From contig NZ_JAVDPW010000009.1 in NCBI RefSeq assembly GCF_031453975.1, positions 372,001 through 436,000 of the forward strand: a DNA stretch of 64,000 nt, given 5' to 3'. The notes beneath the pieces are model-generated. The model worked only from the letters and a program-made list of their open reading frames with translations. It did no database searches and was not told the origin of the DNA. The translations under genes and the position numbers were made by a program. Shown here one piece after another: positions 7,841 through 15,545 of the stretch; position 1 is the first letter of the stretch; every line of letters starts with the position of its first letter. Origin of the DNA: Inquilinus ginsengisoli_A. Its GTDB lineage: Bacteria > Pseudomonadota > Alphaproteobacteria > DSM-16000 > Inquilinaceae.

Positions 7841-9895
7841 ATGCGTCGTCTCGCTTCCACCCTTCTCGGCTCGGCCCTGCTCGGCACCGTCCCGCTCTGG
7901 CTCAGCGCGGCCGCCTTCGCCCAGGCGACGCCGGAGGGGGCGGCGGCGTTGCAGAAGGGGCTGACCACGATCCTGACCCCGGCGCTGGCGGCGCCCGGCG
8001 CCGGCACGCCGATCTTCGAGGGCGGCTGGACGGTGGAGCCGGCCGGGGCGGAGTACCGCATCACCGGCCCCGCTTTGGCACTGGCCCTGCGCGACGATGC
8101 CGACGGGCAGAAGCGGGTGCTGCGGATCCGCTGCGACGGCGACCGCTACACCGCGACGCCGACCGAGGCGGCGGTCTACCGGCTGCATGGCGAGACTCCG
8201 TTCCGTTGCGAGATCCAGCCGGGCGGCGGCGAGCCTGCGGCGGTGGTCACCAGCCGCGCCCGCAGGGCCGACCTGACGCTGGATCTCGCCGCCTCGCTGC
8301 TGACCGCCTCGGCCGACCAGTCCGACGGCGTCACGATCACGGCCGACGGCAAGGTCCAGGTCACGGTCGACCGGCTGCGGCTGACCAGCGCCACCACGCC
8401 GCGGGCGGGGTCACCGCGCCAGGACGTCGCCTTGCAGGTCGAGGCTCGGGGCATTTCGGCCGGCGATCCGACGACCGGGGACGCCGCCCGCCTGGCCCAT
8501 GCCCGCTACAGCACCCGGCTCGAGGATGTCGACGCCGTGGCGCTCCGCGAGCGGGTGTGGCGGCTGGTCGCCTTCGCCCTCGACGCCGCCCAGCGCGACC
8601 CCAAAGCGCCGGCCCCGCCGAATTTCGAGCGCAAGGCGGATGTGCTGCTGCGCCAGGTCATGGCGCTGGCCGGCAGGGCGTCGCAGACCGAAATGGTGCT
8701 GACCGACATGCGCAGCACGTCGCGCGACACCGTCGCCGGGTTCGAATCGCTGACCGTCTCGGGCGGCTACCATGGGTTGGATCCGGCCGCCCCGGGCCCC
8801 GGCCTCGGCGGCGCGGTGGCCATGGAGCTCAAGGGCCTCAAGGTCGGCGCCGCGGCGGGCGCAAGGACCGGCGATCAGCCGGATGTCACGATCGGCCGGC
8901 TGCGGCTGGCCGGCGCGCTCGATCCGGCCGCAGGCGGGGCCGGGACGGGAAGCAAGGGCGCCAGCCTGACCTACGGCGTCGATCTCGACGGCCTGGCGGT
9001 CAAGGCGCCGGATGACGACGTGGATGTCAGTCTGGCGAACGGCCATTACGGCGGCCGGCTGGACGGTGTCGACGTCGCCGCGATCATCGATGCGGTGCAG
9101 ACGCTGCAGGGCCTCGCGGCGCGCCATCCCACCGGGGAGCCCTCGCCGCAGGAGATCGACGGGCTGGTCGCCAAGGCGCAGGCGATCACGGCCGCCCTGT
9201 CGGGCTATCAGGTCGATCTCGGCCTCGACGGCCTGCGCGTCGCCGCGCCGGACGTGAAAGTCGCCCTCGGCCGCATCGGCTTCGGCGAATCCTACCAGGG
9301 GCTCGACCGCGACGACGGCACCGGCCGCGTCACCGCCGAGCTGAAGGGCCTGGCGATCGATCCGCCGCCGCCGCTGGCGGACTGGATCCCGCGGGACGGC
9401 GAGATCGCGCTGTCGCTGAAGAGTGTGCCCTTCCGGTCGATCGCCGCCGCGCTGTGGTCCGGCGTCACCGACACGATCGAATCCCCGGGCGGGGGCGAGG
9501 AGGCCGAGATGGCCTTCGCCAAGGCGATGGGCGGGGTCCTGCGCAACTCCAGCGCCAGCCTCGATGTCGACGCCTTCCACATCGCGGCGCCCCAGGGGGC
9601 GATCCGGCTCGGGGGCTCGGTCCGGGCCGACCGGGCCGCCACCTATGGCGTGACCGGCGACGCGACGCTGCGCCTGGTCGGCTTCGACACCCTGATCAAG
9701 GCGCTGCAGGCCCAGCCGGGCGAGGACAGCGCCGGCACGGCCGCCGGGCTGACCATGTTCCAGGTGATCGGCCGCCAGGCCAGGACCGAGGACGGCAAGG
9801 CGGCGCGCGACTACGACATCGTGGTCGATTCCAGCGGTAAGATGCTGCTCAACGGCACCGATCTGGCGGCGATGGTCCCGAAGTCCCCGCAATAG
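7841..9895 (+). CDS. exported protein, third and longest tandem paralog
   Basis: A 684-residue Sec-exported member of the same family (signal peptide residues 1-27). It begins ATPEGAAALQKGLTTIL and ends DYDIVVDSSGKMLLNGTDL. It is longer because the central module is duplicated: ARYSTRLEDVDAVALRERV ... GFESLTVSGGYHGLDP is followed by a second copy NGHYGGRLDGVDVAAIIDAV ... GRIGFGESYQGLDRDD, about 200 residues apart. It starts 35 bases after the second paralog ends, with GGAG before the ATG, so the two are probably one transcript. A beta-rich repeat protein of the envelope is the most I can infer. Confidence 0.75.
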   Translation: MRRLASTLLGSALLGTVPLWLSAAAFAQATPEGAAALQKGLTTILTPALAAPGAGTPIFEGGWTVEPAGAEYRITGPALALALRDDADGQKRVLRIRCDGDRYTATPTEAAVYRLHGETPFRCEIQPGGGEPAAVVTSRARRADLTLDLAASLLTASADQSDGVTITADGKVQVTVDRLRLTSATTPRAGSPRQDVALQVEARGISAGDPTTGDAARLAHARYSTRLEDVDAVALRERVWRLVAFALDAAQRDPKAPAPPNFERKADVLLRQVMALAGRASQTEMVLTDMRSTSRDTVAGFESLTVSGGYHGLDPAAPGPGLGGAVAMELKGLKVGAAAGARTGDQPDVTIGRLRLAGALDPAAGGAGTGSKGASLTYGVDLDGLAVKAPDDDVDVSLANGHYGGRLDGVDVAAIIDAVQTLQGLAARHPTGEPSPQEIDGLVAKAQAITAALSGYQVDLGLDGLRVAAPDVKVALGRIGFGESYQGLDRDDGTGRVTAELKGLAIDPPPPLADWIPRDGEIALSLKSVPFRSIAAALWSGVTDTIESPGGGEEAEMAFAKAMGGVLRNSSASLDVDAFHIAAPQGAIRLGGSVRADRAATYGVTGDATLRLVGFDTLIKALQAQPGEDSAGTAAGLTMFQVIGRQARTEDGKAARDYDIVVDSSGKMLLNGTDLAAMVPKSPQ

Positions 9896-9929
9896 GACCG
9901 GCGCAGGCGAGCACTGTGGCGGCACGGGG

Positions 9930-9957
9930 TTGCGGGCCGCCGCCGCTTTGCCCATAT
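9930..9957 (+). promoter_or_regulatory. possible RpoH-type promoter of htpG
   Basis: GTTGCGGG (-35 region) and CCCATAT at 9951-9957 (-10) lie about 40 bases before the htpG start. The -10 resembles the sigma-32 CCCCATnT box, while the -35 is only a partial match to CTTGAA. Heat-shock control of htpG is expected, so this is plausible but weak. Confidence 0.35.
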
Positions 9958-9994
9958 CGGGCGGCATCGACGAGAAAGCAGCCGGGACCCCGAG

Positions 9995-11863
9995 ATGGAT
10001 CATCCGAAGACCGACGAGACCCTGTCCTTCCAGGCTGAAGTCAGCCGCCTCCTCGAGATCGTCGCGCATTCGCTGTACAGCCAGAAGGAGGTGTTCCTCC
10101 GTGAGCTGATCTCGAACGCGTCGGACGCCTGCGACCGGCTGCGCTACGCCGCGATCACGACGCCGGAGCTGCTGGCCGGCGATGCCGACTACCGCATCAC
10201 CTTGGCGGTCGACCGCGAGGCGCGCACCCTGACCGTCGCTGACAACGGCATCGGCATGGGGCGCGAGGACCTCGTCGGCAATCTCGGCACCATCGCCCGG
10301 TCCGGCACCAAGGCCTTCCTCGACACGCTGTCGGGCGACGCCAAGAAGGATGTCGGACTGATCGGCCAGTTCGGCGTCGGCTTCTACTCCGCCTTCATGG
10401 TGTCGCGCGAGGTCGAGGTGTTCTCCCGCCGCGCCGGCGAGGAGCAGGGCTGGCGCTGGGTGTCCGACGGCAAGGGCAGCTTCACCGTCAGCCAAGCCGA
10501 CGACGTCGCCCGCGGCACCCGCATCGTCATGCATCTGTCGGACGGCGAGGACGAGTTCCTGGAGCCGCTGCGGCTGCGCCAGATCGTCAAGACCCACTCC
10601 GACCACATCGCCGTCCCGATCGTGCTTGTCGAGGCCGAGGGCAAGCAGGAGACGCTGAACCGCGCCTCGGCGCTGTGGACCCGGCCGAAGGCCGAGATCA
10701 CGCCGGAGCAGTACAAGGAATTCTACCACCACGCCGCCCATGCCTATGACGAGCCGTGGCTGACCGCGCATTGGAAGGCGGAAGGCGCGATCGAGTACAC
10801 CTCTCTGCTGTTCGTGCCGACCAGCCCGCCCTTCGACCTGTGGGAGCCGGACCGCAAGCACCGGGTGAAGCTGTATGTCCGCCGGGTATTCGTGACCGAG
10901 GCGGCGGACGGGCTGATCCCGCCCTATCTGCGCTTCCTGCGCGGGGTGATCGACAGCGAGGACCTGCCGCTCAACGTCAGCCGCGAGATGCTGCAGTCGA
11001 ACCCGACCGTGACCAAGATCCGGCAGGGCGTGACCAAGAAGGTGCTGGCCGAGCTGAACCGCAAGGCCAAGGACGACCCGGCCGCCTATGCCACCTTCTG
11101 GACCGCCTTCGGCGCGGTGATGAAGGAGGGGCTGTATGAGGATCGCGAGCAGCGCGACGCGCTGCTGCCGCTGATGCGCTTCCGCACCACCAAAGGCGAC
11201 GATCTGGTCAGCCTGGAGGAGTATGTCGGCCGGATGCGGCCGGGCCAGGACGAGATCTGGTACATCACCGGCGACGACGCCGCGGCGCTGGCCCGTTCGC
11301 CGCAGCTCGAGGGCTTCCGCGCCCGCGACATCGAGGTGCTGCTGTTGACCGACCCGGTCGACGAGTTCGCGGTGCCCTCGCTGGGCGAGTTCGAGGGCAA
11401 GCCGTTCAAATCGGCCACCCGCGGCGGCGCCGACCTGTCGAAGGTCGAGGCCCCGGCCGAGGCGCCGAAGCCCGAGGCCGGCGGCGAGGGGCTGGACAGC
11501 CTGATCGCCACGCTGAAGCTGGCGCTGACCGGCCAGGTCAAGGATGTGCGCGTGTCGCAGCGCCTGACCGACAGCGCGGTCTGCCTGGTCGCCGACGAGG
11601 GCGACACCGACCTGCATCTCGAACGGCTGCTGAAGCAGCACCGCCGGGTCGAGAGCGGTGCCAAGCGCATCCTCGAGGTCAATCCCGGCCACGCGCTGAT
11701 CCGCCGCCTCGCCGAGCGTGCGGGCAACGGTGGCGAGGGGCTGGAGGACTGCGCCTTGCTGCTGCTGGACCAGGCGCGGATCATCGAGGGCGAGCCGCTG
11801 CCCGACCCGGCCGCCTTCTCCCGCCGCCTGTCCGACGCCCTGGTGCGCGGCCTCGCGGCCTGA
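9995..11863 (+). CDS. htpG: molecular chaperone HtpG (Hsp90)
   Basis: A 622-residue bacterial Hsp90, full length for the family. The N-terminal GHKL ATPase domain shows LFLRELISNASDA-type sequence (VFLRELISNASDACDRLRY at about residues 30-48), DNGIGM and GQFGVGFYSAFMV. The middle domain has the conserved RRVFVTE and LPLNVSREMLQ segments, and the C-terminal dimerisation domain follows the linker near residue 490 (EAPAEAPKPEAGGE). It works in the cytoplasm as an ATP-driven dimer on late folding intermediates. It lies downstream of the three exported paralogs with a 99-base gap and probably its own promoter. Confidence 0.98.
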   Translation: MDHPKTDETLSFQAEVSRLLEIVAHSLYSQKEVFLRELISNASDACDRLRYAAITTPELLAGDADYRITLAVDREARTLTVADNGIGMGREDLVGNLGTIARSGTKAFLDTLSGDAKKDVGLIGQFGVGFYSAFMVSREVEVFSRRAGEEQGWRWVSDGKGSFTVSQADDVARGTRIVMHLSDGEDEFLEPLRLRQIVKTHSDHIAVPIVLVEAEGKQETLNRASALWTRPKAEITPEQYKEFYHHAAHAYDEPWLTAHWKAEGAIEYTSLLFVPTSPPFDLWEPDRKHRVKLYVRRVFVTEAADGLIPPYLRFLRGVIDSEDLPLNVSREMLQSNPTVTKIRQGVTKKVLAELNRKAKDDPAAYATFWTAFGAVMKEGLYEDREQRDALLPLMRFRTTKGDDLVSLEEYVGRMRPGQDEIWYITGDDAAALARSPQLEGFRARDIEVLLLTDPVDEFAVPSLGEFEGKPFKSATRGGADLSKVEAPAEAPKPEAGGEGLDSLIATLKLALTGQVKDVRVSQRLTDSAVCLVADEGDTDLHLERLLKQHRRVESGAKRILEVNPGHALIRRLAERAGNGGEGLEDCALLLLDQARIIEGEPLPDPAAFSRRLSDALVRGLAA

Positions 11864-11900
11864 GGCCACCCGCCCTCTCCTGCGAGCCGTCCCCCCTCTG

Positions 11901-11985
11901 TCATTGCGAGGAGGCGAAGCCGACGAATCCATCCATGGCGCCGGTGCGGGCTGCCCAATGGATTGCTTCGCTGCGCTCGCAATGA
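11901..11985. repeat. palindromic repeat, family A, copy 1
   Basis: An 85-bp element bounded by TCATTGCGAG and its perfect complement CTCGCAATGA. The inside contains GCAATCCAT-like and GAAGC-like blocks also found in the copy at 62098-62174. It lies exactly between the convergent htpG and cyclase genes. Such short inverted elements are common non-coding dispersed repeats in alphaproteobacteria and may act as a two-way terminator. Confidence 0.8.
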
Positions 11986-12025
11986 CGAGGGAGGGGGCGG
12001 CACTGAAGCGGCGATGCCCGTCTGC

Positions 12026-13174
12026 TCACGCCTGGATCGCGAACACCGGCTGCGGGTCGGCCAGGCCGCGGATCGGGTGCGCGCCCAGCGGCTCGGCGGA
12101 TCCGCCCCAGGCCTGCCGGAACGTGTCGGAGCACACGGTCGGGCGGTCGAGCTGCTTGGCCAGGGCTTCCAGCCGGCTGGTCAGGTTGACCGCGGGGCCC
12201 AGCACGGTGAAGTCCAGCCGGTCGGGGCTGCCGATATTGCCGTACATCACCGGCCCCAGATGCAGCGCCGCGGCGAAGGCCATGGGCTCGGGCCCGGCGG
12301 CCAGGCCCCGGTGGATCGCCCGCACCGCGCCGACCGCGGCTTCGCAGGCGGCCGCGGCGCTGCTGGCCTGCTCGACCGGGAAGATCGCTAGCACCCCGTC
12401 GCCGAGGAATTTCAGCACGTCGCCGCCACGGTCGACGATGGCCTGGGCGACGGTCTCGAAATAGCGGTCCAGCACCGCCAGCACGGCGGCCGAGGTCAAG
12501 CGCTCGGACAGGGCGGTGAAGCCGCGCATGTCGACGAACAGGATCGCGGCATCGACGGCGACGACATCGCCGCGGCGGATCGCGCCGGCTGCCACGCGGT
12601 CGGCAGGGCCGACGCCCAGATAGGTGCGCAGCAGGCTGGCGGCGGAGCGGCGCATGGCGGTCGGCTCCATCGCCGCCGCCAGCGGATGGCGCAGCCGCTC
12701 CAGCACCGCCACCTCGTCTGCGGTGAAGCCGCCGGGCCGGTCGGTGACGAAGCTCGCCACCTGCACCGTCTCGTTGCCGTAGACGATCGGCACCGCGACA
12801 TAATCGGTGCCGCCGGCCTCGGCCAGCTCATGGAAGATGGTGTGATCGTCCGGCCCCAGCCCGGCCAGCGGGCGGTGCAGCGGCTGCCGGCTCTCCAGCA
12901 CTGCCTGGTATGGGCTGCCGAGGAAGGCGCTGGTGGCCAGCACCTTGCGGTCGATGACGAAGTCCTCGCCGCCCCGGGCCGTGGTCCACACCACGCCCCA
13001 GGCGGTCAGCAGCGGATGGGTGATGCTCTGGCCGATCCGCACCCGCTGCAGCGGCAGGCCGGCGGCGATCAGGCGGCGGCAAAAGCCGTCGACCAGCGCC
13101 ACCGGGTCGGCCAGCAGCCGGCCTTCGGCCACCAGCCACTCCGCGACGTCCTTGCCGCCTTCCGTCACCGTCAT
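12026..13174 (-). CDS. class III adenylate/guanylate cyclase with sensory N-terminus
   Basis: A 382-residue cytoplasmic protein. Residues 1-190 form a sensory region that looks GAF-like (AEAGGTDYVAVPIVYGNETVQ). Residues 205-380 are a class III cyclase domain with ILFVDMRGFTALSERL (first metal aspartate D215), FLGDGVLAIFP (second metal aspartate) and GPAVNLTSRLEAL. This layout is frequent in rhizobia and Rhodospirillales. Adenylate cyclase is more likely than guanylate cyclase, but the specificity residues were not checked by alignment. It starts 29 bases after mlaC ends and probably shares its transcript; a functional tie is not evident. Confidence 0.88.
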   Translation of the reverse strand: MTVTEGGKDVAEWLVAEGRLLADPVALVDGFCRRLIAAGLPLQRVRIGQSITHPLLTAWGVVWTTARGGEDFVIDRKVLATSAFLGSPYQAVLESRQPLHRPLAGLGPDDHTIFHELAEAGGTDYVAVPIVYGNETVQVASFVTDRPGGFTADEVAVLERLRHPLAAAMEPTAMRRSAASLLRTYLGVGPADRVAAGAIRRGDVVAVDAAILFVDMRGFTALSERLTSAAVLAVLDRYFETVAQAIVDRGGDVLKFLGDGVLAIFPVEQASSAAAACEAAVGAVRAIHRGLAAGPEPMAFAAALHLGPVMYGNIGSPDRLDFTVLGPAVNLTSRLEALAKQLDRPTVCSDTFRQAWGGSAEPLGAHPIRGLADPQPVFAIQA

Positions 13175-13203
13175 GGCATCCGTCCCGGCCAGGCTCCGGT
13201 GGA

Positions 13204-13824
13204 TCAGCCGCCCGCGCGCTGGCGCATCGCCTGCAGCAGGCCGTCGATGCTGCCGCCGTTCTGGGCGATCACCGAGGCGAATTCGTCGCGCTGGGTCACG
13301 CTCATGCTGACCCGGGCGACGATGACGTCGACCACCTTGTAGCTGCCGCCGGCCTGGCGCACGCGCCAGTCGACCTGGATCGGCGGGCCGTCCTTCTGCC
13401 GGATCTCGGTTCCGACCAGGGTGTCGCCGCTGCTGCCGACCGGGCGGGTGCCCTTCACCACCAGGGTCTCGCCCTGGTAGTTCTGGAATCGGCGGGAATA
13501 GGTCTCGATGATCATCCGCTCGAACAGCTGCATGTAGTCCTGCTGCTGCTGCGGGGTCGCGCTGTTCCAGTAGCGGCCGAGCACGAAGCGCCCGATCGTC
13601 GGCAGATCGAAGCCCTGGTTCAGGATCCGGGTGAATTCGGCCTGGCCCTGCGCCGTCCCGGCGCCGCCGGCCTGGAGGATGCCGATTGCCCGCTTGGCCA
13701 TGTCGTCGATGAAGGCCGCGGCCGGGTCGGTCTGTTGCGCCGCCGCCAGTCGCGGCAGCCCCGCCAGAAGCAGCCCTGCCGTCATCATGGCGCCTGCGGT
13801 CAGCACCGTCCGTCTGTTGATCAT
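13204..13824 (-). CDS. mlaC: MlaC/Ttg2D phospholipid-binding protein
   Basis: A 206-residue periplasmic protein of the MlaC (toluene-tolerance Ttg2D) family, which ferries phospholipid between the outer-membrane MlaA and inner-membrane MlaFEDB complexes. The signal has a Tat-like start (MINRRTVLTAGAMM) with cleavage after LAAA. Family marks are RFVLGRYW, QQQDYMQLFERMIIETYSRRF, and the C-terminal DWRVR...YKVVDVIVARVSM. No mlaFED genes are nearby, so this is a solitary copy; the hopanoid-linked HpnM is a close alternative name. A gap of 129 bases separates it from the upstream YqjE-like gene. Confidence 0.88.
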   Translation of the reverse strand: MINRRTVLTAGAMMTAGLLLAGLPRLAAAQQTDPAAAFIDDMAKRAIGILQAGGAGTAQGQAEFTRILNQGFDLPTIGRFVLGRYWNSATPQQQQDYMQLFERMIIETYSRRFQNYQGETLVVKGTRPVGSSGDTLVGTEIRQKDGPPIQVDWRVRQAGGSYKVVDVIVARVSMSVTQRDEFASVIAQNGGSIDGLLQAMRQRAGG

Positions 13825-13953
13825 GTCTCGACCTTTGTTTTTCTGGGATACCGAAACCCTTCCGCCCCCGGCGCTGGAACCGGGGCCCCCGCGGAGGAGG
13901 GCGCGGGATTATAATCGAATCCCGGGCAAGGTCATGAGGGAACTGGTCGCAGC

Positions 13954-14400
13954 TTAGTCGCGGCGGCGACGGCCCTGCAGGATCGGCAGGGCGCCCATCG
14001 CGACGCCCACCACCAGCGCGGCCAGCGCGGCCTTCGGCGCCATCTTGGCCGCGGTCAGGCCAAGGCCGGCAGCGATGCCTTCAAGCCCGGCCGCTGCGGC
14101 CGCCGGGGGCGGGGCCGGCCGGCGACGCGGGGCGCGGCCGGCGAGGACGGCGATCAGGGCGACGATGGCGGCGAGGCCCAGGGCGATCAGCCCGACCACC
14201 AGGGCGGCGCCGGCCGGCCCCAGCTGCGGCAGCAGCAGGTAGAAGCCCGACCAGGCCAGCAGCACCAGGGCGATCACCACCAGCACGAAGGCGAACAGCA
14301 GCAGCCCGGCCGCGATGCAGGCCCGCCGCAGCGCCCGGCCGAGCCGCAGGCGCTGGCGGGCGGCCATGGCGCCGAGCAGCGCGCCGCCGAGATCCATCAT
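13954..14400 (-). CDS. YqjE/holin-superfamily-like membrane protein
   Basis: A 148-residue protein with two adjacent transmembrane helices (about residues 28-52 and 60-86, LLLFAFVLVVIALVLLAWSG and ALVVGLIALGLAAIVALIAV), an Arg/Pro-rich linker and a hydrophobic C-terminal stretch ending in GRRRRD. This fits the YqjE-type phage-holin-like family found next to DUF883 (YqjD/ElaB) genes, as here. It is not evidence of a prophage. The gene starts 11 bases after the DUF883 gene and is likely cotranscribed. Role is unknown, probably envelope stress. Confidence 0.75.
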   Translation of the reverse strand: MMDLGGALLGAMAARQRLRLGRALRRACIAAGLLLFAFVLVVIALVLLAWSGFYLLLPQLGPAGAALVVGLIALGLAAIVALIAVLAGRAPRRRPAPPPAAAAAGLEGIAAGLGLTAAKMAPKAALAALVVGVAMGALPILQGRRRRD

Positions 14401-14411
14401 CTCGCCTTGCC

Positions 14412-14723
14412 TCAGCGGTCCAGCAACTTGCCGATGACGAGACCGACGCCGAAGGCCACGAGGATGCTGGTGATCGGGTTCTGCTCGATCCGCTCCTCCA
14501 GCGCCGCGATGCTGTCCTCGCCCTGCGTCCGCGCGCTCTCGGCGAAGCGCTGGGCCCGGTCCTTGGCGGCATGGGCCGCCTCGTTGATCCTGGCGCCACC
14601 GGCCTTGGCCTCGGCGGTCGCGGCGTCGCCCAGCGTGCGGGCCAGCGAGGCGATGTCGTCGCGGATCTTGCCGAGATCGGCGCGCAGCGTGTCGAGTTCC
14701 TGGTCCAAATTCCGCGTGGCCAT
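14412..14723 (-). CDS. DUF883 family protein (YqjD/ElaB-like)
   Basis: A 103-residue protein with an amphipathic helical N-terminal part (LDQELDTLRADLGKIRDDIA, then an Ala-rich coiled stretch) and one C-terminal membrane anchor (NPITSILVAFGVGLVIGKLL). YqjD and ElaB of E. coli are tail-anchored inner-membrane proteins that bind ribosomes in stationary phase. I start at ATG 14723, preceded by GAGGA seven bases upstream; a longer frame would begin inside the upstream hairpin. Its leader is identical over 20 bases to that of the 44953 gene. Confidence 0.85.
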   Translation of the reverse strand: MATRNLDQELDTLRADLGKIRDDIASLARTLGDAATAEAKAGGARINEAAHAAKDRAQRFAESARTQGEDSIAALEERIEQNPITSILVAFGVGLVIGKLLDR

Positions 14724-14772
14724 GTCTCTGTCCTCATTCGGTTGGACGGGCGCGCCGCGCCGCAAAAATGGA

Positions 14773-14803
14773 AAGGGGACGGACGGTGACCGTCCGTCCC
14801 CTT
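14773..14803 (-). terminator. 15-bp hairpin with T-rich tail
   Basis: A perfect 15-bp inverted repeat around a single base: AAGGGGACGGACGGT at 14773-14787 and its complement at 14789-14803. On the minus strand the stem is followed by TTCCATTTTT, so it looks like a Rho-independent terminator upstream of the DUF883 gene. It could also act in the DUF883 leader. Confidence 0.6.
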
Positions 14804-14880
14804 CGTCGGCAGTCACCATAGAGACCTCAATCCCGCCACGTCTGCATCTTTTGACGCCTGGCGCGATTCAAGCCTCTCTC

Positions 14881-14916
14881 CGACATCGGCGGGCGGAGAA
14901 CCGCCCGCCGATGTCG
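14881..14916 (-). terminator. 16-bp hairpin after lipoprotein gene
   Basis: A perfect 16-bp stem (CGACATCGGCGGGCGG and complement) with a 4-base loop, 26 bases past the stop codon of the minus-strand lipoprotein gene. It has no strong T-run, so termination may be leaky. With the second hairpin at 14773-14803 it probably insulates the DUF883 operon. Confidence 0.6.
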
Positions 14917-14941
14917 GCTCAGAGGACCGACAACGTGAAAA

Positions 14942-15166
14942 TCAGCAGCGGCCGACGGCGTGGCAATTGGTGGCCGCGCCACCGACGGCGCCGACCGCAC
15001 CGCCGATCAGGGCGCCCGTGCCGATGTTGCCGCCGGTGATCGCGGAGATGCCGGCGCCGGCGCCGGCGCCGAGCGCGCCGCCGGTGAGGGCGCGGGTGCC
15101 CGGGTCGCGACCACAGGCCGCGAGCGCGAGGGTGGCCGCCAGCACGATCATGGTTGGTTTCAACAT
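14942..15166 (-). CDS. small glycine-zipper lipoprotein
   Basis: A 74-residue lipoprotein. The signal peptide ends in the lipobox LAAC (after MLKPTMIVLAATLA), so the mature protein starts at a lipidated cysteine. The mature part is a glycine zipper (GGALGAGAGAGISAITGG, then GTGALIGGAVGAVGG) like those of OsmB/SlyB-type or YMGG proteins, and ends in a short tail with two cysteines. I start at the ATG at 15166; four codons upstream is another ATG. OsmB-like proteins are stress induced, which fits the general-stress-like promoter found upstream. Confidence 0.82.
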   Translation of the reverse strand: MLKPTMIVLAATLALAACGRDPGTRALTGGALGAGAGAGISAITGGNIGTGALIGGAVGAVGGAATNCHAVGRC

Positions 15167-15216
15167 TCTCTTCTCCATCTCAAGCGCCAGTCAAAGCCAG
15201 CACTTCACAACTGAAA

Positions 15217-15241
15217 AACAGATTGCGCATAACTTTGTTCC
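15217..15241 (-). promoter_or_regulatory. possible EcfG-type promoter of lipoprotein gene
   Basis: On the minus strand GGAAC (15241-15237) and TGTT (15220-15217) are 16 bases apart, one base off the general-stress consensus GGAAC-N16/17-CGTT. It lies about 50-75 bases before the lipoprotein start. An EcfG-like sigma factor gene is 2 kb away. Confidence 0.45.
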
Positions 15242-15545
15242 CATTTCCATTGGTGACCATTCTGTGGCTCGGCGATGGCATTTCGATGGCCCGTCCCGTA
15301 GAAGGCGACAGAATCCGCCATGTCGCGCCGGCAGGACGAACGGCCGGGACAGGACCCGGATCGCCCGGCATCATGCCGGCCGTCGCGGCCGGAGACAGGG
15401 CGAAGGAATTGGGGGCGCATGGCTTGCGCTTCAGGATGGGGACGATGACGGAGGCATCGGGACGTGGCAGAGGCGATGATGACAAGGGCGGGCGGTCCGG
15501 GTCGCGACGGCGGTGCCCGACGATGACGTCCGGGGTCCCGCCGAC
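15242..15545. other. non-coding region upstream of kinase
   Basis: About 300 bases between the lipoprotein promoter and the kinase start. Open frames here overlap each other with no family resemblance or ribosome site, and I do not call a gene. The kinase promoter presumably lies here, but I see no convincing -35/-10 pair. Confidence 0.5.

Noticed and set aside
13954..14400. Holin-like protein as a prophage sign
   Set aside because: It pairs with DUF883 as in the housekeeping YqjD/YqjE loci, and no phage gene is nearby.
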